Positions 51,907 to 61,733 are shown, counted from the stretch's first letter. The stretch is 63,783 bases of DNA from Cellulomonas endophytica (GCF_004123805.1 NZ_RWJX01000020.1:1-63783), one strand, 5' to 3'. A program made the numbers and translations. Notes: generated by a model from the letters alone, not told the origin.

Positions 51907-53418
51907 ATGCAGACCGCCCAGCTGTCGATCGACCCCGCGTTCGTCGTGGCCCCCGTCAACCGCAGGGTCTTCGGGTCGTTCGTCGAGCACATGGGCCGGT
52001 GCGTCTACGGCGGCATCTACGAGCCGGAGCACCCCAGCGCCGACGCCGACGGCTTCCGCGGGGACGTCCTGGAGCTCGTGCGCGAGCTCGGCGTGACGGC
52101 CGTGCGCTACCCCGGCGGCAACTTCGTCTCCGGGTACCGCTGGGAGGACGGCGTCGGGCCGGTCGAGGACCGGCCCACCCGGCTGGACCCGGCGTGGCGC
52201 ACGATCGAGACGAACGCCTTCGGCCTCAACGAGTTCATGCGGTGGGCCCGCAAGGCCGAGATCGAGCCGATCATGGCGATGAACCTGGGCACGCGGGGCC
52301 TGCAGGAGGCCATCGACCTGCTCGAGTACGCGAACCACCCCGGCGGCACCGCGCTGTCCGACGCGCGCATCGCCCACGGCGAGAAGGAGCCCCACGGCAT
52401 CCGGATGTGGTGCCTGGGCAACGAGATGGACGGCCCGTGGCAGCTCGGGCACAAGACGGCGGAGGAGTACGGCCGGCTCGCGGCGGAGACGGCGCGCGCC
52501 ATGCGCCAGTTCGACCCCGAGCTCGAGCTCGTCGCGTGCGGCTCGTCCGGGCGGCAGATGCCGACCTTCGGCGCCTGGGAGGCGACGGTCCTCGAGCACG
52601 CCTACGACGTCGTGGACCACATCTCCGCCCACGCCTACTACGAGCTCGAGGGCGACGACGTCGCCAGCTTCCTCGCCTCGTCGACCGACATGGACCGCTT
52701 CATCCGCGAGGTGGTCGCCACCGCGGACCACGTCGGCGCCCGGCTGTCCTCCACGAAGCGGATCGCCATCTCCTTCGACGAGTGGAACGTCTGGTACCTC
52801 AAGGCGATGCAGGCCAACGGGATGCCCGACGACTGGACGGTCGCGCCCCGGCTCAGCGAGGAGGCCTACACCGCGCTCGACGCGGTCGTCGTCGGCTCGC
52901 TCCTCATCACGCTCCTGCGCCACGCCGACCGCGTGACCGCGGCCTGCCAGGCGCAGCTGGTCAACACCATCAGCTCCATCCGTGCCGAGCCCGACGGGCC
53001 GGCCTGGCGCCAGTCGATCTTCCACCCGTTCGCGCTCACGGCGCGGCACGCCCGCGGGACGGTGCTGGACCTGCGGGTCGACGCGCCGGCGCTCGCCACC
53101 GCCAAGCACGGCGAGGTGCCCGTGCTCGACGCGGTCGCGACCCACGACGCGGAGGAGGGGCTCGTCACGGTCTTCGTCGTCAACCGCGACCCGGCGTCCG
53201 CGGTCGCCCTCGCCACGGAGCTGCGGGCGTTCGGCGACCTCGAGCTCGTCGAGGCGACGCTCCTGGGCGGCGACGACCTCATGGCCACGAACACCCGGGA
53301 GGCGCCCGACCGCGTCGTGCCCGTCGCGCACCCCTCCGGGTCCCTCGACGGCACCGTCCTGCGGGCCGAGCTGCCCCCGGCCTCCTGGAGCATGTTCCGG
53401 CTGCGGGCGGCCCGGTGA
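51907..53418 (+). CDS. Alpha-N-arabinofuranosidase, GH51
   Basis: A 503-residue cytoplasmic arabinofuranosidase. Acid/base Glu173 in WCLGNEMDGPW and nucleophile Glu292 in ISFDEWNVWYL correspond closely to Glu175/Glu294 of the Geobacillus enzyme. RYPGGNFVSGYRWEDGVGP is intact and there is no signal peptide. AGGAG precedes the ATG. The next gene overlaps by GTGA. It acts on oligosaccharides brought in by the transporter at 48373-51711. It is the shorter AbfA-like form, unlike the GH51 at 34937. Confidence 0.93.
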   Translation: MQTAQLSIDPAFVVAPVNRRVFGSFVEHMGRCVYGGIYEPEHPSADADGFRGDVLELVRELGVTAVRYPGGNFVSGYRWEDGVGPVEDRPTRLDPAWRTIETNAFGLNEFMRWARKAEIEPIMAMNLGTRGLQEAIDLLEYANHPGGTALSDARIAHGEKEPHGIRMWCLGNEMDGPWQLGHKTAEEYGRLAAETARAMRQFDPELELVACGSSGRQMPTFGAWEATVLEHAYDVVDHISAHAYYELEGDDVASFLASSTDMDRFIREVVATADHVGARLSSTKRIAISFDEWNVWYLKAMQANGMPDDWTVAPRLSEEAYTALDAVVVGSLLITLLRHADRVTAACQAQLVNTISSIRAEPDGPAWRQSIFHPFALTARHARGTVLDLRVDAPALATAKHGEVPVLDAVATHDAEEGLVTVFVVNRDPASAVALATELRAFGDLELVEATLLGGDDLMATNTREAPDRVVPVAHPSGSLDGTVLRAELPPASWSMFRLRAAR

Positions 53419-55373
53419 CCGAGCTGCACGTCGCCACGACCGGGTCCGACGACGCCGACGGGTCGTCGGCCCGGCCGCTGCGGACCGTGAGCCGCGCGGC
53501 GCTCCTCGCGGAGCCGGGCGACACCGTCACGGTGCACGCGGGGGAGTACCGGGAGTGGGTGCGCCCCGCGCGCGGCGGCCTGTCCGACCGTCGCCGCATC
53601 ACCTACCGGGCGGCGCCGGGCGAGCACGTGGTCCTCAAGGGGTCCGAGCGCGTGACGGGCTGGGTCCCGACCACGGGCACGGTCTGGCGCGCCGAGGTGC
53701 CGAACACCCTGTTCGGGGAGTTCAACCCCTTCGCGGTGGAGGTGGACGGCGACTGGCTGCTCCACCCGCCGACCGGCGCGCGGAAGCACCTCGGGGACGT
53801 GTACCTCGACGGGCGGAGCCTCGACGAGGTGGACGACGTCGCGGCGGTCGCCGCCCCGCCGCGGCGCACCGTCGCCGTCGACCAGTGGACGGGGACCGAC
53901 CAGCCCCTGCCCGACCCCGACGGGCCCCGGCTCGTCTGGCACGCGAGGGTGGGCGCGGCCGCGACGACGGTCTGGGCGGACTTCGGCGGCGCGGACCCGA
54001 ACACCCGCCTGGTCGAGATCAACGTGCGCCGCTCCGTCTTCTTCCCCACGGAGCACCACCTCGACTGGATCACCGTGCGCGGCTTCGAGATGGCGCAGGC
54101 CGCCACGCCGTGGGCGCCGCCGACGGCCGACCAGCCGGGGCTCGTCGGGCCGAACTGGGCCAGGGGCTGGGTCATCGAGGACAACCACATCCACGACGCG
54201 AAGTGCTCCGCGATCTCGCTGGGCAAGGAGGCGTCGACCGGGGACAACTGGGCACGCCGGCGCGGGGACAAGCCCGGGTACCAGTACCAGCTCGAGGCCG
54301 TCTTCGCGGCGCGGCGGATCGGGTGGGACCGCGAGCACGTCGGCTCCCACGTGGTGCGGCGCAACACCGTCCACGACTGCGGGCAGAACGCGGTCGTCGG
54401 GCACCTGGGTGCGGTCTTCTCGACCATCGAGGACAACCACCTCTTCCGCATCGGGACGCGGCGCGAGTTCATCGGCTACGAGATCGGCGCCATCAAGCTC
54501 CACGCCGCGGTCGACGTGCGGATCGAGCACAACCGCGTGCACGACTCGACCCTCGGCATCTGGCTCGACTGGCAGACCCAGGGCACCCGCGTGACGCGCA
54601 ACGTGCTCTACCGCAACACCCGCGACCTCTTCGTCGAGGTGAGCCACGGGCCGTACGTCGTCGACCACAACGTGCTGGCCTCGGCCGTCGCCGTCGAGAA
54701 CTTCAGCCAGGGCGGCGCGTACGTGCACAACCTCGTCGGCGGGGCGGTCCGGCGCCAGCCCGTCCTCGACCGGGCGACGCCCTACCACCTGCCCCACAGC
54801 ACCCAGGTGGCCGGGTACGCGGTCGTCTACGGCGGCGACGACCGCTGGGTGGGCAACCTGTTCGTCGGCGGCGACGCGGAGGGCACCTACCTCCCCCGCG
54901 GCGCCGGGCACGGGCCGGTCGCCGCGGGCACGAGCGGCTACGACGAGTGCCCGCCCACGTGGGAGGACTACCTGGCCACGCTGGGCGAGGGCGACCACGT
55001 CCGCTTCCACGGCCACCCCCAGCCGGCCTACGTGCGGCACAACACCTACGCGGGCGGTGCCCGCCCCTACCGCCACGAGACGGAGCCGGTCGTCCTCGAC
55101 GGCCCGGCCGCCCTCGAGGTGGTCGACGAGGGGGAGGGCGTCCACCTGCGCCTCGACCTCCCGCCCGGCGCCGCCGCGCCGGCGGTGCCCCTCGTCACCG
55201 GGGCCGACCTGCCGCCGGTGCGGTTCGTCGGCGCCGACTTCGAGGAGCCGGACGGCAGCCCCGTCGTGCTCGGCACCGACGTGCTCGGCCACCGCAAGGA
55301 GGAGGGGGGCGCGTACCCCGCCGGCCCGTGGGCGGTGCTGCCGGACGGCGCGACGACCGTCCGCGCCTGGTGA
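53415..55373 (+). CDS. Beta-xylosidase-type right-handed beta-helix enzyme, GH120
   Basis: A 652-residue cytoplasmic enzyme matching GH120 (XylC of Thermoanaerobacterium, XylB of bifidobacteria) along its length. It opens ELHVATTGSDDADG and has GDTVTVHAGEYREWVRPA, KGFEMAQAATPWAPPTADQP-type and PGYQYQLEAVF stretches. The candidate acid/base Glu356 (in GYEIGAIKLHA) and nucleophile Asp385 (in GIWLDWQTQG) are 29 residues apart, exactly the Glu353/Asp382 spacing I recall for XylC. The start overlaps the GH51 stop (GTGA). It probably releases xylose from xylo-oligosaccharides after arabinose removal. A different furanoside specificity cannot be excluded. Confidence 0.88.
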   Translation: MTELHVATTGSDDADGSSARPLRTVSRAALLAEPGDTVTVHAGEYREWVRPARGGLSDRRRITYRAAPGEHVVLKGSERVTGWVPTTGTVWRAEVPNTLFGEFNPFAVEVDGDWLLHPPTGARKHLGDVYLDGRSLDEVDDVAAVAAPPRRTVAVDQWTGTDQPLPDPDGPRLVWHARVGAAATTVWADFGGADPNTRLVEINVRRSVFFPTEHHLDWITVRGFEMAQAATPWAPPTADQPGLVGPNWARGWVIEDNHIHDAKCSAISLGKEASTGDNWARRRGDKPGYQYQLEAVFAARRIGWDREHVGSHVVRRNTVHDCGQNAVVGHLGAVFSTIEDNHLFRIGTRREFIGYEIGAIKLHAAVDVRIEHNRVHDSTLGIWLDWQTQGTRVTRNVLYRNTRDLFVEVSHGPYVVDHNVLASAVAVENFSQGGAYVHNLVGGAVRRQPVLDRATPYHLPHSTQVAGYAVVYGGDDRWVGNLFVGGDAEGTYLPRGAGHGPVAAGTSGYDECPPTWEDYLATLGEGDHVRFHGHPQPAYVRHNTYAGGARPYRHETEPVVLDGPAALEVVDEGEGVHLRLDLPPGAAAPAVPLVTGADLPPVRFVGADFEEPDGSPVVLGTDVLGHRKEEGGAYPAGPWAVLPDGATTVRAW

Positions 55374-55480
55374 CCGCGCCGCCTCCCTTCACCCCCGCTC
55401 CCGTCACCCCCGCTCCCGACGACCCCGGACCACACCCGACCCGCCCGGGCCCCGCGCCCCGACCCACCGGAGACACCCCT

Positions 55481-56494
55481 GTGAGCGACGACCCCGTCAC
55501 CCGAGCGCAGCCGCCCGCCGGCAGCGCGGCGTGGCCCATCGCGGCCGCCATGCTGCCGTTCCCCCCGTCGCAGGACGGCGGGCCCGACCTCTGGCACGAC
55601 CAGCTCGCGGAGGTCGCCTTCGAGGGCTTCACGGAGGTCGACCTCACGGACGGGTGGCTGCGCGTCGGCGACCTCGAGCCGTCGCGCCTCGACGAGCTCG
55701 CCGACGTCCTGCGCGTCACCGGCCTGCACCCGGAGGCCGTGTCGGCGATCCGGCGCAGCGTCATCGACCCCGTGACGGGGGACGAGAACCTCGCCTACTC
55801 CCACCGCACGATCGACGCCGCCGCGGCGCTCGGGTGCTCCGTGGTGAGCGTCGGCCTGCACCGGCCGCTGACCGAGGCGCAGCGCCGGGTGCTGTGGTTC
55901 TGGACCGTCGACGGGCCGAAGGACGACGAGTCGGCGGAGACCTGGGCGCTCGCGGTGGCGCGGCTGCGCGAGCTCGGCGCGCACGCCGCCGACGCCGGCC
56001 TCGTCCTGTCGCTGGAGATGTACGAGGACACGCTGCTGGGGTCCGCCGACTCCGCGGTCCGGCTCGTCCAGGACGTCGGGCACCCGGCGGTCGGCCTCAA
56101 CCCCGACCTGGGCAACCTCTTCCGGCTGCACCGGGACGTCGAGGCGTTCGGCGCGGCGGTCGAGAAGACCCTGCCGCTGTCCAACTACTGGCACGTGAAG
56201 AGCTACCACCGCGACGCGGACCCCACCACGGGCGCGGTCGTGGCGGTCCCGGCGCCCATGTACGCCGGGTCGATGGACTACCGCTCGGCGGTCCGGCGCG
56301 CCCTCGAGCTCGGCTACACCGGCCCCTTCTGCGTGGAGCACTACGGCGGTGACGGGCTGTCCGTCGCCGCGGAGAACCGCACCTACCTGCGCAAGCTCCT
56401 CGCCGTCGCGACCGGGGAGGTCACCCGCGCCAGCCGCGCCCGCGCCGCCCACGGTGCGGTGGCCGCTCCCGCCACCGCGGGGAGCACGCGATGA
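55481..56494 (+). CDS. Sugar phosphate isomerase/epimerase-like TIM-barrel enzyme (AP_endonuc_2 fold)
   Basis: A 337-residue metal-dependent barrel. Probable metal ligands are Glu179 in LSLEMYED, Asp209 in GLNPDLGNLF, His238 in WHVKSYH and Glu286 in FCVEHYGGDG. The fold is shared by isomerases, epimerases and by the 3-oxo-isoapionate decarboxylase type. CGGAG lies a little upstream of the GTG. Its stop overlaps the dehydrogenase start (ATGA), so the two reactions are probably consecutive. In the proposed pathway it would isomerise the incoming sugar or assist decarboxylation. The specific reaction is unproven. Confidence 0.75.
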   Translation: MSDDPVTRAQPPAGSAAWPIAAAMLPFPPSQDGGPDLWHDQLAEVAFEGFTEVDLTDGWLRVGDLEPSRLDELADVLRVTGLHPEAVSAIRRSVIDPVTGDENLAYSHRTIDAAAALGCSVVSVGLHRPLTEAQRRVLWFWTVDGPKDDESAETWALAVARLRELGAHAADAGLVLSLEMYEDTLLGSADSAVRLVQDVGHPAVGLNPDLGNLFRLHRDVEAFGAAVEKTLPLSNYWHVKSYHRDADPTTGAVVAVPAPMYAGSMDYRSAVRRALELGYTGPFCVEHYGGDGLSVAAENRTYLRKLLAVATGEVTRASRARAAHGAVAAPATAGSTR

Positions 56495-57390
56495 GCCCGC
56501 GCGTCGCCGTCCTCGGCCTCGGCGCCATGGGGCTGCCCATGGCGACCCACCTCGTGCAGGACCACGCGGTCGTCGGCTTCGACGTCAGCCCCGAGCGCCT
56601 CGCCCTCGCGCGGGCGGCGGGCGCGTCGACCGCCGCCTCGCCCGCGGAGGCCGGCCAGGGCGCCGACGTCGTGCTCGTCGGGGTCCGGGACGCCGCCCAG
56701 CTCGCGCAGGCGCTGTTCGGCGACGAGGGAGCGGCCCGCACGCTGGCGGCGGGGACCGTCGTGGTGCTGACGTCGACCGTCGGGGTCGACGCGGCGCGCG
56801 CGGCGGCGGACCGCCTCGGCGCGCAGGGCGTGCACCTCGTCGACGCCCCGGTCAGCGGCGGCCCCGTCCGGGCCGGCACCGGCGACCTCCTCATCATGGT
56901 CGGCGGGCCGCCGGAGGCGGTCGAGGCGGCGCGCTCCGTCCTGACGGCCCTGTCCTCGACCCTGACGGTGGCCGGGCCACGGGTCGGGGACGGCCAGGTG
57001 CTCAAGACCGTCAACCAGCTCCTGTGCGGGGTGCACACGGCGGCGGCGTCCGAGGCCCTCGCGCTCGCCCACGCGCTCGGGCTCGACCTCGACGCCACCA
57101 TCGAGGTGCTCGGGAAGGGTGCGGCGGCGTCCTTCATGCTCGCCGACCGCGGCCCGCGGATCGCCGCGCAGCTGCGGGGGGACGCGCCGGAGCTGCGCTC
57201 CCGGCTCGACGTCATCTCCAAGGACATGGGCCTCGTCGCGCGGCTCGCCCGCGAGGCCCACGTCGCGACGCCCGTGGCCTCCGCCGCCGAGCAGCTCTAC
57301 CTGCTGGGGGAGGCCCGGGGGCTGGCGGCCGCGGACGACTCCGTGGTCGCGACGACCCTGGCCCTCCCCGACGAGGGGGGTGCGGCGTGA
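56491..57390 (+). CDS. Beta-hydroxyacid dehydrogenase family oxidoreductase (LtnD/HIBADH type)
   Basis: A 299-residue NAD(P)-dependent enzyme. The Rossmann motif GLGAMGLPMA spans 9-18, the substrate-anchoring stretch DAPVSGGPVRAG starts at 118, and catalytic Lys172 lies in GQVLKTVNQLL. The family oxidises beta-hydroxyacids such as 3-hydroxyisobutyrate, tartronate and tetronates. The acidic residue at 31 (GFDVS) favours NAD over NADP. It is sandwiched with ATGA and GTGA overlaps between the TIM-barrel enzyme and the DhaKL kinase. This fits oxidation of a sugar acid, whose beta-keto product could lose CO2. Confidence 0.85.
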   Translation: MSPRVAVLGLGAMGLPMATHLVQDHAVVGFDVSPERLALARAAGASTAASPAEAGQGADVVLVGVRDAAQLAQALFGDEGAARTLAAGTVVVLTSTVGVDAARAAADRLGAQGVHLVDAPVSGGPVRAGTGDLLIMVGGPPEAVEAARSVLTALSSTLTVAGPRVGDGQVLKTVNQLLCGVHTAAASEALALAHALGLDLDATIEVLGKGAAASFMLADRGPRIAAQLRGDAPELRSRLDVISKDMGLVARLAREAHVATPVASAAEQLYLLGEARGLAAADDSVVATTLALPDEGGAA

Positions 57391-59186
57391 CCACCCTGGC
57401 CAACGACCCGGCGCAGTTCGCCGACGAGGCCCTGCGCGGCTTCGCCGACGCCCACGCCGGCACCGTCCGCCTCGTCCCCGGCGGGGTCGTCCGCGCGACG
57501 GCCACGCCGACCGGGAAGGTGGCCGTCGTCGTCGGCGGCGGCTCCGGGCACTACCCGGCGTTCGCCGGGCTCGTCGGTCCGGGCTTCGCCGACGGCGCCG
57601 TCGTCGGGAACGTCTTCACCTCGCCCTCGGCGTCGGACGCGGCGTCCGTCGCCCGTCACGCCGCCTCCGACGCCGGCGTCCTGCTGCTCACGGGCAACTA
57701 CGCCGGCGACGTCATGAACTTCGGCCTCGCGGTGCAGCGGCTGCGCGCCGAGGGCGTCGACGCCCGCTACCTCGTCGTGACGGACGACATCGCGAGCGCG
57801 CCCGTCGGCCAGGAGGACCTGCGGCGCGGGATCGCGGGGGACCTCACGGTGTTCAAGGTCGCCGCCGCGGCGGCGGAGGCCGGGCTGGACCTCGACGGCG
57901 TCGAGGCCGCCGCCCGGCACGCCAACGCCCGGACGCGCACGCTCGGCGTCGCGTTCGACGGGTGCACGCTGCCCGGGGCCGACGCCCCCCTGTTCACCGT
58001 GCCGGACGGCGCCATGGGCATCGGGGTGGGCATTCACGGGGAGCCCGGGATCGGCGAGACGGCGTTCCCGACGGCCGCGGGGCTGGCCGCCACCCTCGTC
58101 GACCGGGTCCTCGCGGAGGCCCCCGGGGTGGGGCCGGCGCGGGCCGCCGTGGTCCTCAACGGGCTGGGCCGCACGAAGTACGAGGAGCTGTTCGTGCTGT
58201 GGGCGGACGTCGCCCCGCTGCTGCGCGCGGCCGGGGTCACGGTCGTCGAGCCGGACGTCGGCGAGCTCGTCACGAGCCTGGACATGGCGGGGTGCTCCCT
58301 CACGCTCATGTGGCTCGACGAGTCCCTCGAGGCGTACTGGCGCGCGCCCGCCGCCGCCCCCGCCTACCGGAAGGGGGCCTTCGTCGGGTCCGCCGGGGTG
58401 GCGCGGGCGTCGGACGGCGGCGCCGCGCCGGGCGGGCTCGTGCCGGAGCCGGGTCCGGAGGCCGACGACGCTCACAGGGCACCGGTGAGCGCACGCGGCC
58501 GGGCGCTGGCGGGCCGGGTCGTCGCGGCGTTCGAGGCCGGGGTGGCCGCGCTGGTCGGGGCCGAGGAGCGGCTGGGCCGGCTCGACGCCGTGGCCGGTGA
58601 CGGCGACCACGGCCGCGGCATGGTGCGCGGCGCGTCGGCCGCGCGCGACGCGGCCCGGACCTGCGCCGACGCGGACGGTGGCCCCACGGACGTGCTCGTG
58701 GAGGCCGGCCGGGCGTGGTCCGACCGCGCGGGCGGGACCTCCGGCGTGCTCTGGGGCGCGATGCTCGAGGCCGCCGGCCGCGCCCTGGGGGACGACGACG
58801 AGGCGTGGCGGCGCTGGGACGCCGGCACCACGGGGGAGGTCGCCCGCGCCGTGCGCGCCGGTGTCGACGCCCTGCAGACCCTCGGCCGCGCCACGCCGGG
58901 GGACAAGACGATGCTCGACGCGCTCGGGCCCTTCGTCGACGCGCTCGACGCCGCCGCCCGGGCCGGCACGGGCCCCGCGGAGGCCTGGGACCGGGCCACC
59001 GCCCGCGCCGAGCGGGCCGCGCAGGAGACCGCCGCGCTGCGCCCGCGCCTGGGCCGCGCCCGGCCGCTCGCGGAGCAGAGCGTCGGGACGCCGGACCCGG
59101 GCGCCGTCTCCTTCGCACTCGTCGCCGCGGCCGTCGGCGCCGCACCGCCCGCCCCGGACGGGGCCCACCTGGAGGAGGACGCATGA
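57387..59186 (+). CDS. Dihydroxyacetone/erythrulose kinase (fused DhaK-DhaL)
   Basis: A 599-residue ATP-dependent ketose kinase. The DhaK domain (about 1-330) has [22 protein letters not shown] and His217 in GIHGEPG, which binds the ketose carbonyl covalently; E. coli DhaK uses His218. After a Gly/Pro linker (about 345-370), the DhaL domain has [13 protein letters not shown] for Mg-[12 protein letters not shown] and [11 protein letters not shown]. The fusion, and the absence of a DhaM protein, indicate direct use of ATP. Next to an RpiB homologue this matches the D- or L-erythrulose kinases (DerK/LerK) of mycobacterial tetritol pathways better than glycerone kinase. Confidence 0.88.
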   Translation: MTTLANDPAQFADEALRGFADAHAGTVRLVPGGVVRATATPTGKVAVVVGGGSGHYPAFAGLVGPGFADGAVVGNVFTSPSASDAASVARHAASDAGVLLLTGNYAGDVMNFGLAVQRLRAEGVDARYLVVTDDIASAPVGQEDLRRGIAGDLTVFKVAAAAAEAGLDLDGVEAAARHANARTRTLGVAFDGCTLPGADAPLFTVPDGAMGIGVGIHGEPGIGETAFPTAAGLAATLVDRVLAEAPGVGPARAAVVLNGLGRTKYEELFVLWADVAPLLRAAGVTVVEPDVGELVTSLDMAGCSLTLMWLDESLEAYWRAPAAAPAYRKGAFVGSAGVARASDGGAAPGGLVPEPGPEADDAHRAPVSARGRALAGRVVAAFEAGVAALVGAEERLGRLDAVAGDGDHGRGMVRGASAARDAARTCADADGGPTDVLVEAGRAWSDRAGGTSGVLWGAMLEAAGRALGDDDEAWRRWDAGTTGEVARAVRAGVDALQTLGRATPGDKTMLDALGPFVDALDAAARAGTGPAEAWDRATARAERAAQETAALRPRLGRARPLAEQSVGTPDPGAVSFALVAAAVGAAPPAPDGAHLEEDA

Positions 59187-59656
59187 CGCAGGGGCTGCGG
59201 GTCGTCGTCGGCAGCGACGACGCCGGACTGGGCTACAAGGACCTCATCAAGGCCGCGCTCGAGCAGGACGAGCGCGTCGCGGAGGTGACGGACGTCGGCG
59301 TCCAGGCCGACGAGGAGACGGCCTACCCCCACGTGGCCGTCGACGCCGCCCGGCGGGTCGCCGCCGGGGAGGCGGACCGCGCCGTGCTCGTGTGCGGCAC
59401 GGGCCTGGGCGTGGCGATCGCCGCCAACAAGGTGCCCGGCGTGCGGGCCGTCACCGCGCACGACAGCTACTCCGTCGAGCGCGCGGTGCTCTCGAACGAC
59501 GCCCAGGTCCTGTGCCTGGGCCAGCGCGTCATCGGGCAGGAGCTCGCCCTCCGGCTCGTGCGCGAGTGGCTCGGGTACACGTTCGACCCGACGTCGGCGT
59601 CCGCGGCGAAGGTCGACGCGATCGGCGCCTACGAGACCGGGGGCTCCGACCGCTGA
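59183..59656 (+). CDS. RpiB/LacAB-family sugar phosphate isomerase, probably erythrulose-4-phosphate type
   Basis: A 157-residue isomerase. [14 protein letters not shown] contains the substrate Asp, Cys71 in [15 protein letters not shown] is the catalytic base, and [23 protein letters not shown] follows. ATGA overlap with the kinase gene strongly suggests isomerisation of the kinase product. In mycobacteria such homologues (DerI/LerI) convert erythrulose 4-phosphate to erythrose 4-phosphate. Ribose-5-phosphate isomerase activity is the alternative. Its 3' end overlaps the convergent acetyltransferase gene by 28 bases. Confidence 0.85.
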   Translation: MTQGLRVVVGSDDAGLGYKDLIKAALEQDERVAEVTDVGVQADEETAYPHVAVDAARRVAAGEADRAVLVCGTGLGVAIAANKVPGVRAVTAHDSYSVERAVLSNDAQVLCLGQRVIGQELALRLVREWLGYTFDPTSASAAKVDAIGAYETGGSDR

Positions 59657-60222
59657 CCCGGGCGCGGGCCTGGCGTTCCCGCGACGAGGCTGCGCTGCAG
59701 CAGCGTCGTGCCGAGCCACCGGTCGAACTTGCGGCCCACGCGCTCCAGGCGGCCGGCCTCGACGAAGCCGGCGCGCCGGTGCAGGGCGAGGGAGGCGGGG
59801 GTCTCGGCGTCGGCGACCACCGCGACGACCTCCCGCGCCCCGGCGGCGGCGGCCCGGTCGAGCAGGGCGGTGAGCAGGAGGGTGCCGAGGCCCCGCCCGG
59901 TCGCGTCCGGGTGGAGGTAGAGCGTGTCCTCCACCGTGGCCGCGTAGGCCGGCCGCGTCCGCCAGGGTCCGACGTACGCGAAGCCGGCCACGGCGCCGTC
60001 GGCCTCGACGACGAGGAACGGCCAGCCCGCCGCCCCGAGGGCATCGAGGCGGTCGTGCCAGTGCCCGACGCCCGGCGGCTCGAGCTCGAAGGTCGCCGTG
60101 GACGTGCGGACCCAGTGGTCGTAGATCGCGGCGACCGCGTCAGTGTCGTCGTGCCGGGCCGGGCGCACGACCGGCCCCGCCGGCGAGGCTGCCGTGCCGC
60201 GGGGCGTCCCCGGGTCGCTCAC
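59629..60222 (-). CDS. GNAT acetyltransferase, PAT/ArsN1-like
   Basis: A 197-residue N-acetyltransferase. The substrate stretch [20 protein letters not shown] near residue 30 is the hallmark of phosphinothricin acetyltransferases. The acetyl-CoA loop is [16 protein letters not shown], and [25 protein letters not shown] completes the fold. Its GTG start overlaps the flavoprotein stop (GTGA), making it part of an ars-type unit. ArsN1 proteins are PAT relatives in ars operons that acetylate the arsenic antibiotic arsinothricin, so this is the most informative assignment. Phosphinothricin or methionine sulfone could also be acetylated. Confidence 0.8.
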   Translation of the reverse strand: MSDPGTPRGTAASPAGPVVRPARHDDTDAVAAIYDHWVRTSTATFELEPPGVGHWHDRLDALGAAGWPFLVVEADGAVAGFAYVGPWRTRPAYAATVEDTLYLHPDATGRGLGTLLLTALLDRAAAAGAREVVAVVADAETPASLALHRRAGFVEAGRLERVGRKFDRWLGTTLLQRSLVAGTPGPRPGQRSEPPVS

Positions 60223-61733
60223 CGCTGGTCGTCCCCGGCGTCCGCGGCGTCACCGGACCGGCCGTGCGGCACCCCGCTCGCGAACCCGACCCCGACACCG
60301 ACCCCGATACCGGCACCGACGCCCACGCCGACGCGGAGCCGGGCGCCGAGCCCCGCCGTCGGCCCCGCGCCCGCGGGTGCCCCGGCCCCGAGCGTGACGA
60401 GCTGCGGCTCCGCGGTGCCCCCGCAGCACGCGGCACCCGCCGTGCCGGCCGTGCCGTCGGTGTCCCCGGCGAGGTCGGTCGAGCACACGCCCGTGGCGGG
60501 CAGGTCGAGCGCGACGCGGTCGGCCGCGGTCCGGTCGCCCGCCAGCGCCGCCGCCACGGAGCGGACCTGCTCGTACCCCGTGGCCAGCAGGAACGTCGGC
60601 GCCCGCCCGTAGGACTTCATCCCGACGAGGTAGAACCCGTCGTCGGGGTGGGACAGCAGCGCCTCGCCGTGGGGCGGCACCGTGCCGCAGGAGTGGTGGT
60701 TGGGATCGATGAGCACGGCGAGCCGTGCCGGCGACTCGACGACGGGGTCGAGGTCGAGGCGGACCTCGCGCAGCATCGCCAGGTCGGGGCGGAACCCGGT
60801 GGCGTTGACGACCGTGTGGACGCGGACGTCCAGCACCTCGTCGCGCGCGGTCCCGAGCACCCGCACGAGGTCGCCCTCGGGCTCGAGCCGCTCGATCGAG
60901 GCGCGCCGGACGAGCGTGAGCCGACCGGCTTCGAGAGCCCTCCGCAGTCGGGTGCCGAGGAGGCCACGGGCGGGCAGCTCGTCGTCCGCGCCGCCCGCGA
61001 ACAGCCGGCGCGGCGACCCGCCTCGGATCGCCCAGGTCACCGCGGTGTGGGGCACGGCCTCGCCCAGCTCGAGGAGGGCCAGCAGCGTGTTCGCGGCGGA
61101 GTGCCCCATCCCCACGACGAGCGTCCGGCGGCCCGCGAAGCGGTCGCGGTCGGCGCCGAGCACGTCCGGGAGCGCCCCGGCCAAGAACGGCGCGGCGACC
61201 TCCTCGCCGACTGCCGGCAGTCCACTCGTCCCCAGCGGGTTCGGCGTGCCGGAGGTGCCCGAGGCGTCGAGCACCGCGCGCGCCCGGACGTCCTCGACCC
61301 GGCCGTCGGCCGTCACCGTGCGCACCCGGTAGCCGCGCCGGTCCCGCCCCAGCGACCGGGTGCGGTCCGCGCCGTCGCGCGCCACGGCGACGACGCGCGT
61401 GCCCGTGCGCAGCCGGCTCGCGAGCGCGTCCGTGGCCGCGAGCGGGGCGAGGTAGTCGCGGACGAGCTCGTCGCCCGTCGGCAGCGCGTCGGGGTCCGGC
61501 GCGACCCAGCCCGTCGCCTCCAGCAGCCTCCGTGCCGCCGCGTCGACGTCGTAGCGCCACGGGGAGAAGAGGCGCACGTGCCCCCACGCCCGCACCGCCG
61601 CGCCGGGCCCGTCCCCGGCCTCGAGCACCAGCGGCTCCAGCCCCCGCTCGAGCAGGTGCGCGGCCGCGGCGAGGCCCACGGGCCCGGCCCCCACGACCAC
61701 GACCGGCAGCGCGTCCCGTGCCACCTCGTCCAT
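60219..61733 (-). CDS. Arsenic-cluster flavin-dependent oxidoreductase with Cys-containing tail
   Basis: A 504-residue FAD/NAD(P)-binding protein of the flavin monooxygenase-like group. The FAD Rossmann motif GAGPVGLAAAAHLLERG starts at 16, and a second nucleotide motif VVGMGHSAANT lies in the middle. VVNATGFRPDLAMLREV is the ATG motif. The C-terminal tail (about 410-504) carries Cys417 and vicinal Cys436-Cys437, then Gly/Val hexamer-coded repeats (60285-60330). GGGAGGAG precedes the ATG. It is divergent from arsR across an operator. Flavoproteins of this kind (ArsO-like) recur in actinobacterial ars clusters, but the reaction is not settled. Confidence 0.75.
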   Translation of the reverse strand: MDEVARDALPVVVVGAGPVGLAAAAHLLERGLEPLVLEAGDGPGAAVRAWGHVRLFSPWRYDVDAAARRLLEATGWVAPDPDALPTGDELVRDYLAPLAATDALASRLRTGTRVVAVARDGADRTRSLGRDRRGYRVRTVTADGRVEDVRARAVLDASGTSGTPNPLGTSGLPAVGEEVAAPFLAGALPDVLGADRDRFAGRRTLVVGMGHSAANTLLALLELGEAVPHTAVTWAIRGGSPRRLFAGGADDELPARGLLGTRLRRALEAGRLTLVRRASIERLEPEGDLVRVLGTARDEVLDVRVHTVVNATGFRPDLAMLREVRLDLDPVVESPARLAVLIDPNHHSCGTVPPHGEALLSHPDDGFYLVGMKSYGRAPTFLLATGYEQVRSVAAALAGDRTAADRVALDLPATGVCSTDLAGDTDGTAGTAGAACCGGTAEPQLVTLGAGAPAGAGPTAGLGARLRVGVGVGAGIGVGVGVGFASGVPHGRSGDAADAGDDQR

